The notes below the pieces were generated by a model that was not told the DNA's origin, made no database searches, and saw only the letters and a program-made list of their open reading frames with translations. A program made the position numbers and the translations under genes. Of a DNA stretch of 64,000 nt, positions 1 through 12,069 are shown in pieces (position 1 is the stretch's first letter; every line of letters begins with the position of its first letter). This DNA is from Flammula alnicola (lineage: Eukaryota; Basidiomycota; Agaricomycetes; Agaricales; Strophariaceae), in assembly GCA_015499995.1 (NCBI GenBank), contig JADNRV010000245.1, positions 1 through 64,000 on the forward strand. Reading direction: 5' to 3'.

Positions 1-2
1 TA

Positions 3-125
3 GATGAACCTGGAGAAGAGGACTATGATGGTACCAAAGACTTGACATTTGCCAAGGTGCCTATTAGAGACTTAGACGATGCAAGCGAGCCGGACTTAGA
101 ATCGGACAGCGATGAAGATGCATAA
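3..125 (+). CDS. C-terminal end of an acidic ORF (5' truncated by window edge)
   Basis: The first 41 codons of the window read open in frame 3 and end at a TAA at 123-125. The encoded tail is strongly acidic and finishes with a D/E/S-rich stretch (ESDSDEDA). No domain is recognisable. Because degenerate minus-strand genes and a polypurine-like motif follow, it may be the end of a retrotransposon polyprotein, but that is inference only; it could equally be the end of a host gene. Confidence 0.4.
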   Translation, partial: DEPGEEDYDGTKDLTFAKVPIRDLDDASEPDLESDSDEDA

Positions 126-329
126 GTAGCATTGAGGGAAAAACTCTACGCGAACAAGTACAAATTGACGATGTACTACTGGAAGTGAACATTTCCGCGC
201 GTTGGAGTGGAAAAACCTCTTGCTACAGTATCAGGTCGGAAGTCTGACGAAAGGACGGTTAACGCGTCTAACGAGGAACGGGGCAACCTGTTGAAAAATG
301 AGAGCGTCAGACCGGGTTAGAAACACGCG

Positions 330-1784
330 CGAAACGGGCGCGCACCAGGGTCATGCTCCTCGCTCCAGCGAGTAAGTTCGCCAATAACTATCTCGCGCAT
401 ACGCAGGTTGTAGCGCAGATGATAGTTGTGTTCGTCAAGTTGACCAAGTAGAATCTCGCGCGTTTTAAGGATACCTCGACGAGTAGAAACAGTCAACTGT
501 TCCTCGTCCTGTAAGGCTTTAACGCGGTCAAGGCATCCGCAACTTGAGGATCACTAACAATGGCTGAAGCTGCGCGTATGAGCATAAGGAGCGTTTCACG
601 CGGAAAATTAGCGTACCAGGCAAAGGACTGGCGGTGACGGTCATAATGGACGCAGTGGACCGCTGGCGCTTGCTGGATATAGTCCTTGCTGCTACCACGA
701 AGAGCATACTTTGAGGCCTTACGGTATTCCGGGAGTTAGTATCTACGCCTGAGATGAGTGCCAAAGGAAGAAAGCGCACCTCGGGGCGACGCTCGGACTA
801 AGGATGAACGACGCGTGTAATCAGCGGTCTGAGAAACAGGCGTATAATCAAAATGCACGCACAGTGGTTTCCTTGACCATGTTACGGGGCCGAGTAGGGG
901 GTGTCTTACCCTTCGGAGCTTCAGCGGACGGTGCGGGACTGGCATCCTTCGAGACAGAGGTGTCGTCGACATGCATCTAATAAGTTTGGTGTTAGTCAGG
1001 ATAAACAAAATAGAGTGGACCATTTACTGGCTCTCCCTGAACTGGGGTGTCTCGCAGTCACCGGTTAACAACAGGTTCCATGTCTTCATCAGTATCAGTG
1101 AGGGCGGCCTTGGATTTGACGCGGCGACGACGAGCCTGGCAGTAAAGTTAAACAAGAGATGAACGAAAATGTAGTGTCTTACCTCCTTGGCGGTGCGCTT
1201 GGCATTCTCCCTGAGCTGTGCTTCGGAATATGGTCGCGCTCCTTACCCTTCAACGCTTCAGCACTCTTCGGGTTCCTATGAGTATAAATTCGATAGGTTA
1301 TGTTGAGCAAAGCAATAAGGGTTGAGGTGGCTGGTATCCGAGGCCGCAAGGTCTTTGAGTGACAGGTGTTCTTTCCGCATGTGAAGTAACAAATCGCAGG
1401 CTGCTTGGTTGGCGAGCAGTACGTCTGTGTTGCGGCCCAAGGGAGCTACGAAAAACGCGTGAAACGGACGCATCAGTTTAAAAAGGATTGAGTACCATTG
1501 ATGGAGTCAAAACTACGCACAATAGGCTTGACAACCGCCACGAGCTCATCAGCCAGGTAACGGACGGTGACACTAGGCAAACGACCATAAAGCGCACGAA
1601 GCGCGATATAGTTGTCCAACGAGCTGACAGCTGCGTCGAAGCCAGGTAAACCGTCTTTGGCCGTAGAGTCCTGAGGCGACATAACACAGAAGGATGCGAG
1701 GTTAGAAACGCTGAAGTCCCTGACTTTCTCCGGTCTGTCGACTTGGGTTTTATACTTCCCGCGTCTTTCTGACGCTCGAGCCAC
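330..1784 (-). pseudogene. decayed multi-exon minus-strand gene, unknown family
   Basis: Three blocks on the minus strand look coding but do not join into one frame. A first block starts at an ATG at 1784 (or at the in-frame ATG near 1682, protein start MSPQDST) and runs about 100 codons. A second block covers 1473-1276. A third spans about 720-540 and reads ALRGSSKDYIQQAPAVHC, then continues in another frame after about position 515 (LTVSTRRGILKTREILLGQL). The frame change near 515 and missing clean junctions suggest decay. Size, order and position before a GTGTGGGGGAG motif resemble the other minus-strand gene at 2778-4800, so both may be cargo or antisense genes of related retroelements. 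Function unknown. Confidence 0.35.
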
Positions 1785-1932
1785 GGAGCGGGGCGTGTCG
1801 GGTCAAGAGCCTGCGAAAGAAAAATTTTACGAGCGAAACGGCCTAGTTACAAGCGGGCGTCCTGGTCCGATGACGGTGCCTTGCACATGAAAAATTAGCT
1901 GACATGGTACTTCCGACGGCACGCACTCGAAG

Positions 1933-1970
1933 TTTGACTGAGGACAGTCAGTGTAAAGTGTGGGGGAGGG
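1933..1970 (+). repeat. polypurine-tract-like motif, copy 1
   Basis: The sequence TTGACTGAGGACAGTCAGTG followed by TAAAGTGTGGGGGAG is nearly repeated at 5237-5274. A GGACAGTCA block followed by GTGTGGGGGAG is the kind of purine run that precedes the 3' LTR of Ty3/gypsy elements. No matching LTR pair was delimited. Confidence 0.35.
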
Positions 1971-2695
1971 AGGCACTAAGGAGTGGTCAAAAGACACAAT
2001 TCTGGAACGTTAAATCTATGCAGCAAACACAGACGAAAAGTCTTATAAATCTGAGACAACAGGAGCTAGAAAGACGCGCAAAAATGCATCAACTAGCTAT
2101 GAGGCAAGGTAGCCCACCTACGGCTAAGTCTTGAGCCGAAAAACCAATACAAAACGGCTTCAAATCTAGTAGGAACCTGAAGTGAATAGGCCAAGTCGAA
2201 GACAGACAAGTCTATAATTAGATAACTGAGCGGCAATCAGGATTCGCAAGCCTCGTCAAAACTTAACCGAAAATTGAATGAGTAGTCTTAATATAGAACA
2301 CATTTGATTGACGCGGGTTTCGGCGACGCAGACTGGGGTAGAACAAGAAAACGGATAACAATGAAATAACAATCGAGCGTTACCGGATCGACTTTATAAC
2401 ACCACCAAGTTGGAGGCTAGGTTCGCTTGTCTAGAAACCCGCGTAGAAAACAACAAGACAATACCAAGTCCTCACAAATGGACTTGGCGTACTGTATTAA
2501 ACAAAGAGGGGTTCCACTATAAGAGTGAAAAACCCCTCGCACCAAAAATCTATACATAAGGATAGTTTAGCCCCTACCCTGGCAGTATGATATATAAAAA
2601 TGGGCTGTAAATCACAGCCCGTTAAGAAAAACGAGGAGCCCGACCAAGAAAGACACGCGCAAAGATAAGCGTCCAATAAAAAGCTAAAAAGATTG
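1971..2695. other. no gene seen
   Basis: About 720 bases without a convincing coding frame in either strand. It holds A-rich stretches and several CGCGTAGAA-like words (for example near 2440) that recur at 5.4-6.6 kb, consistent with old repeat remains. Confidence 0.4.
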
Positions 2696-2777
2696 TTAGA
2701 AAAAGACGCGTAAAAAGAAAGGAAGATAAAGATTTACCAATGAAAAGAGTAGTATGCTACCCTTCGTTGGTGCGCGA

Positions 2778-4800
2778 TCATATCTCCGGGTCGGATCGAC
2801 TACCAACCGACTCCTCGCTATCCTTGAAACCTTTGAAGAGGCCCTCGGGATCGCGAGGACGACGCGGAGAACTACCGTCACTGTCTTCGTCGCTTGGTGC
2901 TTCTTCGGCTTCGTCATCCACAAAGTCCTTGGGTTCCACGCGTTTTTCAGCGGCGACCTTGCGTTCGCGATACAAGCGGTATTGGAGGACCGTGTGCTCC
3001 CAGCTAGTAGTTGGAAGGCCTCGAAGACGTTGGGATCCAAGAAAAGCAACAACTCGTCGATAGCGGGAGACCGTTGTAGCCAATCTGAGCGGTGTCGACG
3101 TTTGACGCGCGTTCCAGTACGAAGTCAACGCACTTGGAACTGGTAAAAAGCGAACGTGTTAGAGACGCGGGGAAGTCTTCATTGTACAAATCCAAGATGC
3201 GCTGGGTGAACCGTCCAGCAAGGCGGTCAGCCTGGGCGAAGGAGGTCTCAGCCTGGCGCGCGGAAATAAGGCCTTGGCTAGTATGGAACTGAATGTCCCT
3301 AAGGTCATCCTGAAAACCTAATAAAATGGGTCAGTCAAAGAAAGACCAAAACTGAAAAAGAGGGGACAGCCCGACTTACTGGCCAGAGAATCTCGTCCCA
3401 GAGAGAAAGCGTGCTCGCGGTAATATGCACGCTCCTCGGGGGCCCAAAGGAAGGAGCAGCGCCCGCGCTTGTGATGAACACAAGGGGGGCACCCCTTACC
3501 AAAACCTAAGAACTTGCAGTGCTGTTGGGTGTCCCCCATAACACATGCAAAACAAGGCGAATTGATCTGCGAAACGTAAAAGGTTCGTTTAGTAACGTAA
3601 CAAAGTCAGAAAGTAGGGACTCGACCTGAGGCTTGAAACCGCGACGAAAGACTTTAAGCTGGGCCGCATCAATAAGGGGTGGCGGCTGATTGGCGCGTAG
3701 ACCTGCTGGGGTCTGTTCCCATAAAGAACGAGCATCTTCCAGAAACGCCTCTTGTGAGCGAATCTTCGTGTGGGGGCGTGAAGGCGCATATTTCGTCCGT
3801 TTAGACGGACCAGCAGAACCCGGCGGGCGGCGTCCTCCTCTGACTCGGAAACTGTCGCCCGGCTCTTGGGCGTTTTGCGGGTAGGACGGCGGAGGCTGGG
3901 GTCGCGCTTACGTTTTCCCGTGGCCTTTGACGATAGAAGGGGTGGGGTAGGGTCCAGTACGTCAATGTCGCCTTCTGACAAGGGAATCAGCGCGTCTAGG
4001 TCAAGTAGTGAAACTAGCGCCGTAAGGGCGGGAGATCAACTAAAAGAACAAAAACGAGAGGGACTTACCAGGCTGGGGGCAGTCAAGCGCAGCCTGTTGA
4101 CCAATGGAGGATCAGCGCGCGGCTTCGGCCTGACGCTGCGCCTCGACCTCGCGCTCAACCTTTTCTAATTCCTCTTGTGCCCGTGCCGCAGCCAGACGCT
4201 TACGCTCTTCGCGCAGGTTCTGGGCGGCAACCCGACGGGCCCGTTCCTCGCGTTGACGATGCATGAAGTCTTCCACCTGCTTCTGCCTTTGAAGCGTGAA
4301 AGGGAGCGACCCAGGTACGGCCGGAGGAAACTCGTAGTCCAAGGAAAGGGGGGCCTATCAAACAAGCAGGCAGGTCAGTTGTGGTCGGGAAATGTAAAAC
4401 GAAACTGAGACCTACCCGATCGGGGTCGTCAATAATCCAATTCTCGCTACAAAGCTCCGCGAGTTGGTCAGGAGCGACGTGTTTGGCGAGGTCCGCGTGA
4501 AGCGCGCGGAAAGCGTGAATATCATCAGGGATCAGATATTCACTATCCACGGCATCAGCGAAAGAAAGAAAGCGTCCCTGCAGCGATAAGTTAACAAGCG
4601 GAGACTGCGCGTACAGGCTGGAAGCAACGTACCATGAGGAAAAGTTGGCTTTGGAGAGCTGCAGAAGCGGTGTCCGGGTCAATACCATCCTGCAAACAGC
4701 TTTTGAGCTGTGCGAAGGCGGGGCGTATAAACTCATAAATGTCGAAGACCCCAACATCGGCAGCCATCGAAGACGAGGGGGTAAGATCGCGGGAGGACAT
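2778..4800 (-). pseudogene. multi-exon hypothetical gene with Cys/His motif, probably frame-damaged
   Basis: The best start is the ATG at 4800 (MSSRDLTPSSSM). Exon 1 ends at a GTACGT donor near 4632; exon 2 (about 4580-4418) ends at GTAGGT; exon 3 (about 4356-4112) encodes a charged coiled-coil-like segment (QREERARRVAAQNLREERKR) and then meets a TGA. Further exons lie at about 3981-3590 (basic, RKRDPSLRRPTRKTPKSR), at 3539-3380 with a Cys/His cluster (CKFLGFGKGCPPCVHHKRGRC) that may bind zinc, and at 3300-2778. The last one changes frame twice between 3100 and 2990 (LLLFLDPNVFEAFQLLAG in one frame, TVLQYRLYRERKVAAEKR in another) and ends in an acidic Ser-rich tail. The family is not recognised; frame changes suggest a decayed copy. 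Confidence 0.4.
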
Positions 4801-5236
4801 GTCGAACAAATATAAAAAGCGTCAAAACAAGCAGGAATCGGTAGTGGTGTGGAAGAGTGTTGGACTCTGGAGGGCGCGACACGTTATTTATTGGGGATCG
4901 CCTGGTCTGTGCGCCACTAACGTACCACGCGGAGATCTGGAAGAACAAGGGACGAAGTGTTTCACGCGTCGAGCCTAAAGCTTGAGCAGTTGGGCGCTGC
5001 CCGTACCTTGACTTCTAGACGGGCGCTAAAGTTTGAGGCAAAAACATACAATGGGCGCGTGTGGTGATGTATGATGTCATGACCGAATCTGGTCATGTAA
5101 TGTGCAACGGATTGATCGGCGCGATGAAATACCGATCCTAGACAGTGTAAGAATGCTCAGCAATCACGGAGAAATCTGTGCGGCGTTTCGGCCAGCAACC
5201 AGGACTTAGGGAGAAACAGACTCGGATCACGCGGCA

Positions 5237-5274
5237 TTGACTGGGGACAGTCAATATTATAAGTGTGGGGGAGA
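5237..5274 (+). repeat. polypurine-tract-like motif, copy 2
   Basis: Second copy of the motif at 1933-1970 (TTGACTGGGGACAGTCAATA, then TATAAGTGTGGGGGAG), followed directly by TGATGG. The TG after the purine run is where a gypsy-type 3' LTR would begin. It lies about 440 bases past the start codon of the minus-strand gene at 2778-4800, the same arrangement as copy 1 relative to its own minus-strand gene. Confidence 0.35.
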
Positions 5275-6310
5275 TGATGGGGCGCGGCGCGGTCCACCCG
5301 TGAAATTTCGCGATTTCCCAATCAATCAATCTATTACACTAGGGAAACAAGGGTAGGCAGCATACCTCGTGCTGGCCGACTAAGTAGGTTACATACGGGA
5401 AACCACCTAATCTAGTACAGCGGAAGTAACTATCTACGGTCCGGCGGATCTAGCTAGTAAGCTCAGAAGTACGCGTAGAACCAAGGTTGATGCCAAAGAA
5501 GCATGACCTCCGTGTGTACCTGCGAATCAAACAAGAGGCTTCGACCAGAGGAACCCGCGTAGAATGAGAATCCCGAAGCTTTGAGGCACGGATAGTCTAG
5601 TATGGACGCGGCATTTAGACGCGTCGATCGCGACCCAAAGAACACGTGACCAGACAATCCACATTGTTCCACGCACCCACTTGTCCGTTACACACGTAGA
5701 ACGGCCGAGTAGTTCGGTTCCGAACAAGCCGAACTCTCCAAAACCAGCTCATTGTGAAGCACGCGGGAAACGCCGCTATAGAGGTGGCGGCTCCGACTTG
5801 ACCGACGACCGTGCCGCACCGGCAAAAGGGGAACCCGCGTCGAATGTGCCGTGCATCCCAATTGGGCAATAATGTGTCTAAATACGGACCCAACTGTATT
5901 GATCCCAAAAGAGGGTGTTCCGCGACATAGCGGTTCATTCTTGAAACCAAACATACGCCAGAAAACGGGGACTCACCAGTAACCGTTACCGAATGGACCC
6001 GTAATCACGACACCATGAACCAGTAGAAATAGTGCTATTAGACGTGTAGAATCATATGCAACATGTAGAGGCTTGGCGCTCAGTAGGTATAAAATACGCT
6101 TGTAATGCACGTAGTAGGGTAGGCAATCCACCCCACAGTTGACGCTTTAAAACCAGTGAAAACACTTAAGGGAACGATTTAACCTCGTCGCACCGGACTT
6201 AATTTAATAAAGACCAACATTGACGCTTCAAAACAGCTTTGCGACCATTGCAAGCTTGAGAAGTAGTTAACCAGAGTTTGACGTGTGTTTCTGTAAAGTG
6301 TAGCGTGCGC
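5275..6310. other. gene-free repetitive stretch
   Basis: No frame here looks coding. Variants of CCCGCGTAGAA recur (near 5466, 5550, 5689, 5826, 6035 and, just beyond, 6538), suggesting eroded repeat sequence, possibly LTR remains. Confidence 0.35.
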
Positions 6311-6408
6311 CCGTCGTGACCACGTGAAAGTTGTAGCGCGATCCCGTCGTGGTAGCGTGAAAGTTGTAGTGCATACTCGTCGCGGTCACTGCATGAAAGT
6401 TACAGGTT
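6311..6408. repeat. minisatellite, about three 33-bp units
   Basis: Three imperfect tandem units share the words CGTCGTG or CGTCGCG and GTGAAAGTTGTAG, spaced about 33 bases apart (6311-6342, 6343-6375, 6376-6408). A fourth, worn unit may precede at 6285-6310. Confidence 0.6.
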
Positions 6409-8037
6409 GTTAAAGTCCAGTTAAAGTCAACAGTTCGTATCAGTCGTCAAGTTAAAGGAAGTCCGAGTCGGCATTGTTTTGAAGTTAGAAAGTCACCACA
6501 CCAGTTCTACGGAACTAAAACCCGCCCCATACCAAAACCCGCGTAGACTTGTTTACAAGTCGAAGCACTTCTCCTTTTTCATACTTTACCCCCGAGACTC
6601 GCACACAAGACTACGTCTAGTCAAGTTGTTGGTTTTGTGGTTTGGTTGTGTTGAGTGTAGAGTTCTTTCTGCACCACTAGCTAGATCATTTCCAACATAG
6701 ACGAAACCTAGCACTTTAGCGGCCATTTCAAATGGCGTACATGACAGCTTTTATCGAAGGCTAAGCAAGGAATTGTAGCCAGGGTTTGAGCTACGACAGC
6801 ATTAGCACATTGAAAACAACGGTGCACAGCGTGAGTGGGTACTCATTTACTGTTGTGGATGTAGTCTCTCGTGGCGATGTGTATTCTGTACCATTCTAAA
6901 TTTGACTGTTTGAAATTCATGACAGCGTGAAGACTTTCGACGGCAAAGGAATTAATTCTACAGTAGGTATGCCCGCATTGAACTCTGGTTCGATGTTGGC
7001 ATCAAAGGTACAGTGGCGCATTGTTTCTGCCCGTTACGCCGTTTCCTTCACTTTAGGCCATTTAATGTATCCATTAAAGCTCAGATACAGCTCCAGGATG
7101 TGTTTGCTGAAGGGCCTGACATTTTAGGTGTGCCGGAGAGTCGGAGTCCGTCAAATGAGTCGGTGAGCGGGATATTCATTTCAGACTCGTTCTTACTACG
7201 TCTATAGTACAAGATTTCGGCTTTGTAAATAATAAAATGTAGGTTAAAATTCTCCCTGCCATGAGGAGTCAACCGAAGGTTGGCGACGAGTGGCAGCGGC
7301 AGGAATCTTGGTTAAATACTAAGCAGTACATATCTATTTCTATGCAAATTCAAATTCATTTTTATGGAGGTCCAATTATGTTCGACATTTTTTTATGTTC
7401 AGGTCACAGGAAAGGTCTGAAAGGACACAATTCAGTGCAAATATATTTAAATGAAAATTATGCAGCAAGGCTATGTCGACGAAGTCGACCCTTTATATTA
7501 AAAATGCTTCAGAATGGCTTTAGATGCTGTCAGTATCAATTATATGTTGCAAAAATAAATTTTATTCATGTGAAATGATACTTTCTCGGTGTTAGTGACA
7601 CTTTGCCAGCTTTAAACACGGACTGTCACGAACATGTCACAGCCGCGTCGCGATCATTTAGAGACAACTTTTGAATCCTTTTAACGCTTCAAACACCCAT
7701 TTTTGGCATACTTTCGCGAGCACAATTTGATCCTTTTGGCTAAATCTACAAGACGTTAAGAGGAATTGTTGTTTTCGGACGAACTCCCTGAGATAGCAAC
7801 CAATTAGTACCCTTAAACTAAATATATTTTAAATTCCTCTTAACATTCTTCTTAAAATTATATTTAAAACAACTTCCTCTCTCAAAGTTTCTGAGGCGGG
7901 GGGATTTGCAAACGCAAAAGCAATCGGACACTTGATTTTTGATTTCGCAGATGGGAAAGTCAATATAAACAAAACCAAACATCACACAGGTCATAGTGGC
8001 CGTGCCCACCCCCATATGATGGGATACTGACTGTGGT
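6409..8037. other. gene-free AT-rich stretch
   Basis: Short open frames only, with low-complexity translations and no splice-linked coding pattern on either strand. The word TTGACGCTT(T/C)AAAAC seen at about 6140 and 6220 recurs in diverged form near 7676, so some of this is repeat-derived. Confidence 0.4.
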
Positions 8038-8039
8038 TA

Positions 8040-8701
8040 CTATCCCTGTCCAGGAGTTTGAAACTTTTTTGGCAGAAAGCATATTCCTCAACAACCACTT
8101 ACCCTGCGCGCCCTCAAGCTGTGCCAGAATATGCGGTTTTTTGTCTTCTATTCGACTAGATAGTCTATTCCTTAGAAAGTTGGCTATAGATGAAAGCGGA
8201 GCCTTCCCGGTGCTCAAAAGTCGAAGATATCAGGAGATTGAAAGTCATGTCACGACGTTGTCACATCAAATTCCTGCTGGTTTTCACTGCGGCTTGCCCT
8301 GATTCCCATGCAAAACGTCACCGCGTGTCACTCTTCAAATCACAAAAACCACTATTTCTCAACTCCTGTAAGAAGGAGTCCACTTTAAAATGTAGGGTTT
8401 TGGATATCACATCGCATCAGTGAGTAGAATGTTTTGCCCAAACCCCGAGGGAAATGAAGTGCAGGATCGGGCTGGATCTGAGCCAACATTTGTATACATT
8501 GACCTCTTTAATGTATTCAAAATCACATTTTCTCAATTATGCGACTCAGCAACCTCAAACTTCAAATTTTTTTAGATATTCATGATGGGATAGTGTATAT
8601 GTATATATGTATGTAAGTCGTGGTGAAGGTAGCTTCAAAAATGCGGGAGGAAAATGACATTTTCAAACTCCTGAAACTTTCAAACTCCTGGAAAGGGATA
8701 G
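8040..8701. mobile_element. MITE, Tc1/mariner-like, with TA target duplication
   Basis: Left end CTATCCCTGTCCAGGAGTTT and the reverse complement of the right end, CTATCCCTTTCCAGGAGTTT, form inverted repeats of about 30 bases with only a few mismatches (GAAA follows in both). Each end is flanked by TA (8038-8039 and 8702-8703), the target duplication typical of Tc1/mariner elements. The 662-bp interior has no transposase frame, so this is non-autonomous. The right end carries an extra internal copy of the TTTCAAACTCCTG word. Confidence 0.65.
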
Positions 8702-8848
8702 TAGTTGGTCACGATGCAGCTTGATGAATTTCTCACAGCCGGCACGTTACCCAGAAAACGCGGCACTGCAACACATACACACAGACTCTAATAATTAATT
8801 GATCCATTGACATTATCCATTGGGGCTGTCCCTCCTGCTAACTCCAAT

Positions 8849-11657
8849 ATGCAAGCAGATTCAATAGACCTGGCTCAAGCCTCTTCTTCCCCTGCACTTG
8901 ATTCAGACGAATCTGACGGGGAAGCCCCCAGACGCATCAAGAACCGTCAAACCAAGAAGCGAAGGATAATGCCCAACGACTCTTCCGACTCTGAACTTGC
9001 CCCAGTCAAACCTCGAAGCAAGCGCGGGATTCTTAAGGTCTTAGTTGAAATGCCGCTTGATGTGCTGTTTGAGGTGCGTTGCCCGCTGCTTATATGGTGA
9101 TGATGTGACTCATCAACACAGATCCACAGATCTTCGGTATGTTGGAACCACTGGATCTGTTATATCTTGCTCGGTCGACAAAGGATATACGTGCCATCCT
9201 CATGAACCGATCTTCGATTTCTATCTGGAAACGCTCTCGTTCCAATATTCCGGACATGCCAGAATGCCCAGATGATTTAAGTGAACCTCAGTATGCAAAC
9301 CTAGCCTTCGCTAAAAATTGCTATGTCTGTTATTTGTCTTCTTTTTTAAGATGTCTGTAGGGCTCACATTCTGATCCATATTTTTAGTTCTGTGATAAAA
9401 ACTTAAGCAAAAATCGCATCATCTGGTCCGCAAGACTCAGGACATGTACTAAATGCCTACATACCAAGTGCGTTGGCTCGTTTCCCGGACTACGTTTCAT
9501 ACATTTTCATATGTTTACGTCCCTATTTCGCGCTTCGTTATAATAACGCAGCTTTATAAGAATGCATGAAGAGTGGATTCAGTCAAGAAAATATCCCGAG
9601 GCGCTGGCCTTTTGGATTCCTACCATAGTCGTCTCCGAGAGATCAGGTATAGATGCTCCGTTGTCTTATATTAATACAAACATGCTTATAGCCTCTTAGG
9701 TCGATCTGCAGACTCGTTTGCACTCCGTAGTCTAGATCGTCTCTGGAAAGACGAGTACAGCAACATTGACGACGATCGCAAAAAGCTTAAATGGCTGGCT
9801 CGCAAAGTAAAAGAACGAAAGGTGATATCTGCGGTATGGCGTCGTTTTCCAGAGCATCTGAAACGCTGGTCTCTAACCTCTATTCCTGTCCTTGCGTAAT
9901 AATTTAGCACGCGGATAAATGCTCTTCATGGTTCGAGAACTACAAGGAAGAACTCGATAAACGACGGGCCGTGTTCATAGATGAACGCAAAGCCGTGTAT
10001 GTGACGAACGTTTTGCTCCATGAATTGTCTCTAACTCTTGCCCGGGTTCTAATATCACCGATCAATAGCATTGTAAAACTCGTTAAAAGGCTCGGATGGG
10101 GAGAAGAATTGGCACGCATGTCCGAAGATAAACCACAAGATCAACCCAATGTGGTACGGGCATGCAGGAAAGAACTTACGAGTCGTGGTAAATTTTATGT
10201 CCGTTTTGTCTAATCGAACAAGCAAGTCCTCTGATCGCGTCAAATTTACAGTGCTATCCAATCTCGAGCCTGTTCTCGACGAGTACATGGCTGCGGCAAA
10301 AAGTCAACGCTTGGAGCAAGAATATAGAACTTGTCTCGAGGAGCGTGAGCCAATTTTAAGAGAAGTGTACGAGGAGTATGTTGCCTCCACCTTTGCTGCG
10401 GACGCCGTCTATCCCACAGCGGGCGAGCTGTTGTTTGATTCCGCCGTGGAGGACTGTATTCAGAAGACCCCAACAGCAGATTTTACGAAGGAGCTTTTAC
10501 ACGCCACTATGCGTAGCGCATTTCCCACTATCGCTCAGAAATGGAAGGAGAACAACGATGGAAAGCTGCGCGAACTTATCGCTGAAGCGTGTGGTCCGGA
10601 ATATGTCTTCAACCCGGAAACGGTGCTCCACTTAGCTACTACATTCTTCTCGTGCTCTAATTGCGGACAGTGCCGTGATTCCTTCCAGTACCCCCGGGTA
10701 CTCATGCATAGCTGCTCAAAATGGGCCGGTTATTCTTATTGGAGTCCAGACGCGCACACCCGGATAATAGGCTATGTTCTGAATGATGGTCACTGGAACC
10801 GCAGTAAAGTCATCAGCTTCAAGAAGGAAAGCCTGCAACTTATGGCTGATGTCGTCCGGATGTGCGGATTCGACCCTGCAACCACAACAGCGCGCAAGAT
10901 GGATGAAGTTGCACCGATAATTGAATGTGTATCATGCAATGATGTTCGCGAGGGTCGAGCCACAATGTCATGGAAGGCGGTGGTACGTTTTTACTGGATG
11001 TCATCGCACATGGAGCGCACACTCATATTGCTTGATTTATTTATATGCCTCTTCTGCTCTACGTCGACATCTATTTCATTGGGTATGATACTCACACTAT
11101 GTAGATCGAACACCAACGTACGACCCACAAGAAGGACGGCAAGAATGAAATGAAATTAGAAGTTTTGAATGAACCAGAATCCACAGGTGTCAAGGAACAA
11201 ATGAACAAGTTGGAAGGCCGTCGGAGAGCTGATGAGCGCTACCTTGATATGGCTTGTGCACACTGCAAAAAGACTGGAAATACCGTTGATCTTGCAAAGC
11301 ATGTGAAAAAAGAGTACGTGTTATTCCTCCCAAAATATTTTCCGCTCTATCGTTGACTTCTGACTACTTCGATGTTCACCCGTAACTCTCCGCGCCTGCT
11401 TTATTTTTCGTGTTTGATCCATAATCAGGCACGGAAAACAGCACCCAACGTCCGATGATATCGTCCCCGTTCTGGACAGGGATCATACCCCACCTCTTTA
11501 TTGGTTATGGCCCCCAAGAGAAGAAGAAGAACCTACTCAACATGTACAACCTGACTCCGTATCGTCTCACTCACCGTTCCTGAAATACCATCCAAGGAGA
11601 CGTACGAGCCGCGGGTCGCGTGGATTTGTGATCACAGATTCAGGATCTTCGTCATAG
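8849..11657 (+). CDS. F-box protein with Cys/His zinc-binding motifs
   Basis: Nine exons: 8849-9073, 9130-9324, 9388-9467, 9552-9646, 9700-9833, 9908-10187, 10252-10982, 11105-11313, 11429-11657; they sum to 726 codons including the stop, giving 725 residues. A low-complexity acidic/basic N-terminus (residues 1-65) leads into an F-box-like motif (LVEMPLDVLFEIFGMLEPLD, about 68-87), then CxxC pairs (NCYFC; RTCTKC) usual for large Agaricomycete F-box proteins, a long helical middle, a second Cys set (SCSNCGQC) and a C-terminal CAHC...HGKQH motif. F-box proteins recruit substrates to SCF ubiquitin ligases through Skp1; the target is unknown. The start is the first ATG, downstream of the MITE at 8040-8701. 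The SCF role is known for the family; the assignment here rests on motif resemblance. Confidence 0.8.
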
Positions 11658-12069
11658 TGAAAATATATGTAGACTACTATTTCGAAGCAAAATTTTTAAC
11701 CTGAACTATTGGCTACAGAGAGGCGAAACTGTTAAACAACCTGTATTGCCAGATTTGGCGTTTTAGAGTTGGTACTTCATTTCTCCAAGTAATAGTAGAG
11801 TCGCCGAGATTTCTTAATTTGGCGGTCAGTGATGGCTTGGCGCCTATTATGAGCGCTTAAGGGTTCCCTCATTGAAAGACCAAACAAAAGTACAGTATTT
11901 CGCATTTTCAAACAGACTACCAACTTTTAAAAAATTAAATGTAGTTCATAACTTTATATACTTGTACGAGTAGCAAGAACATAAGTGTCCGGACTGATTC
12001 ACTGGGTAATAAATGTCAGTGCAAAGTTCTGGAGTGAAATCTCGAGAAGCCGACGCTACATCTAATGGA
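11658..12069. other. intergenic region between convergent genes
   Basis: About 410 bases between the F-box gene stop and the lectin gene stop. Nothing recognisable beyond AT-rich 3' flanks. Confidence 0.5.

Noticed and set aside
8807..8848. Upstream extension of the F-box gene
   Set aside because: The upstream codon is TTG, not ATG; the first ATG in frame is at 8849.
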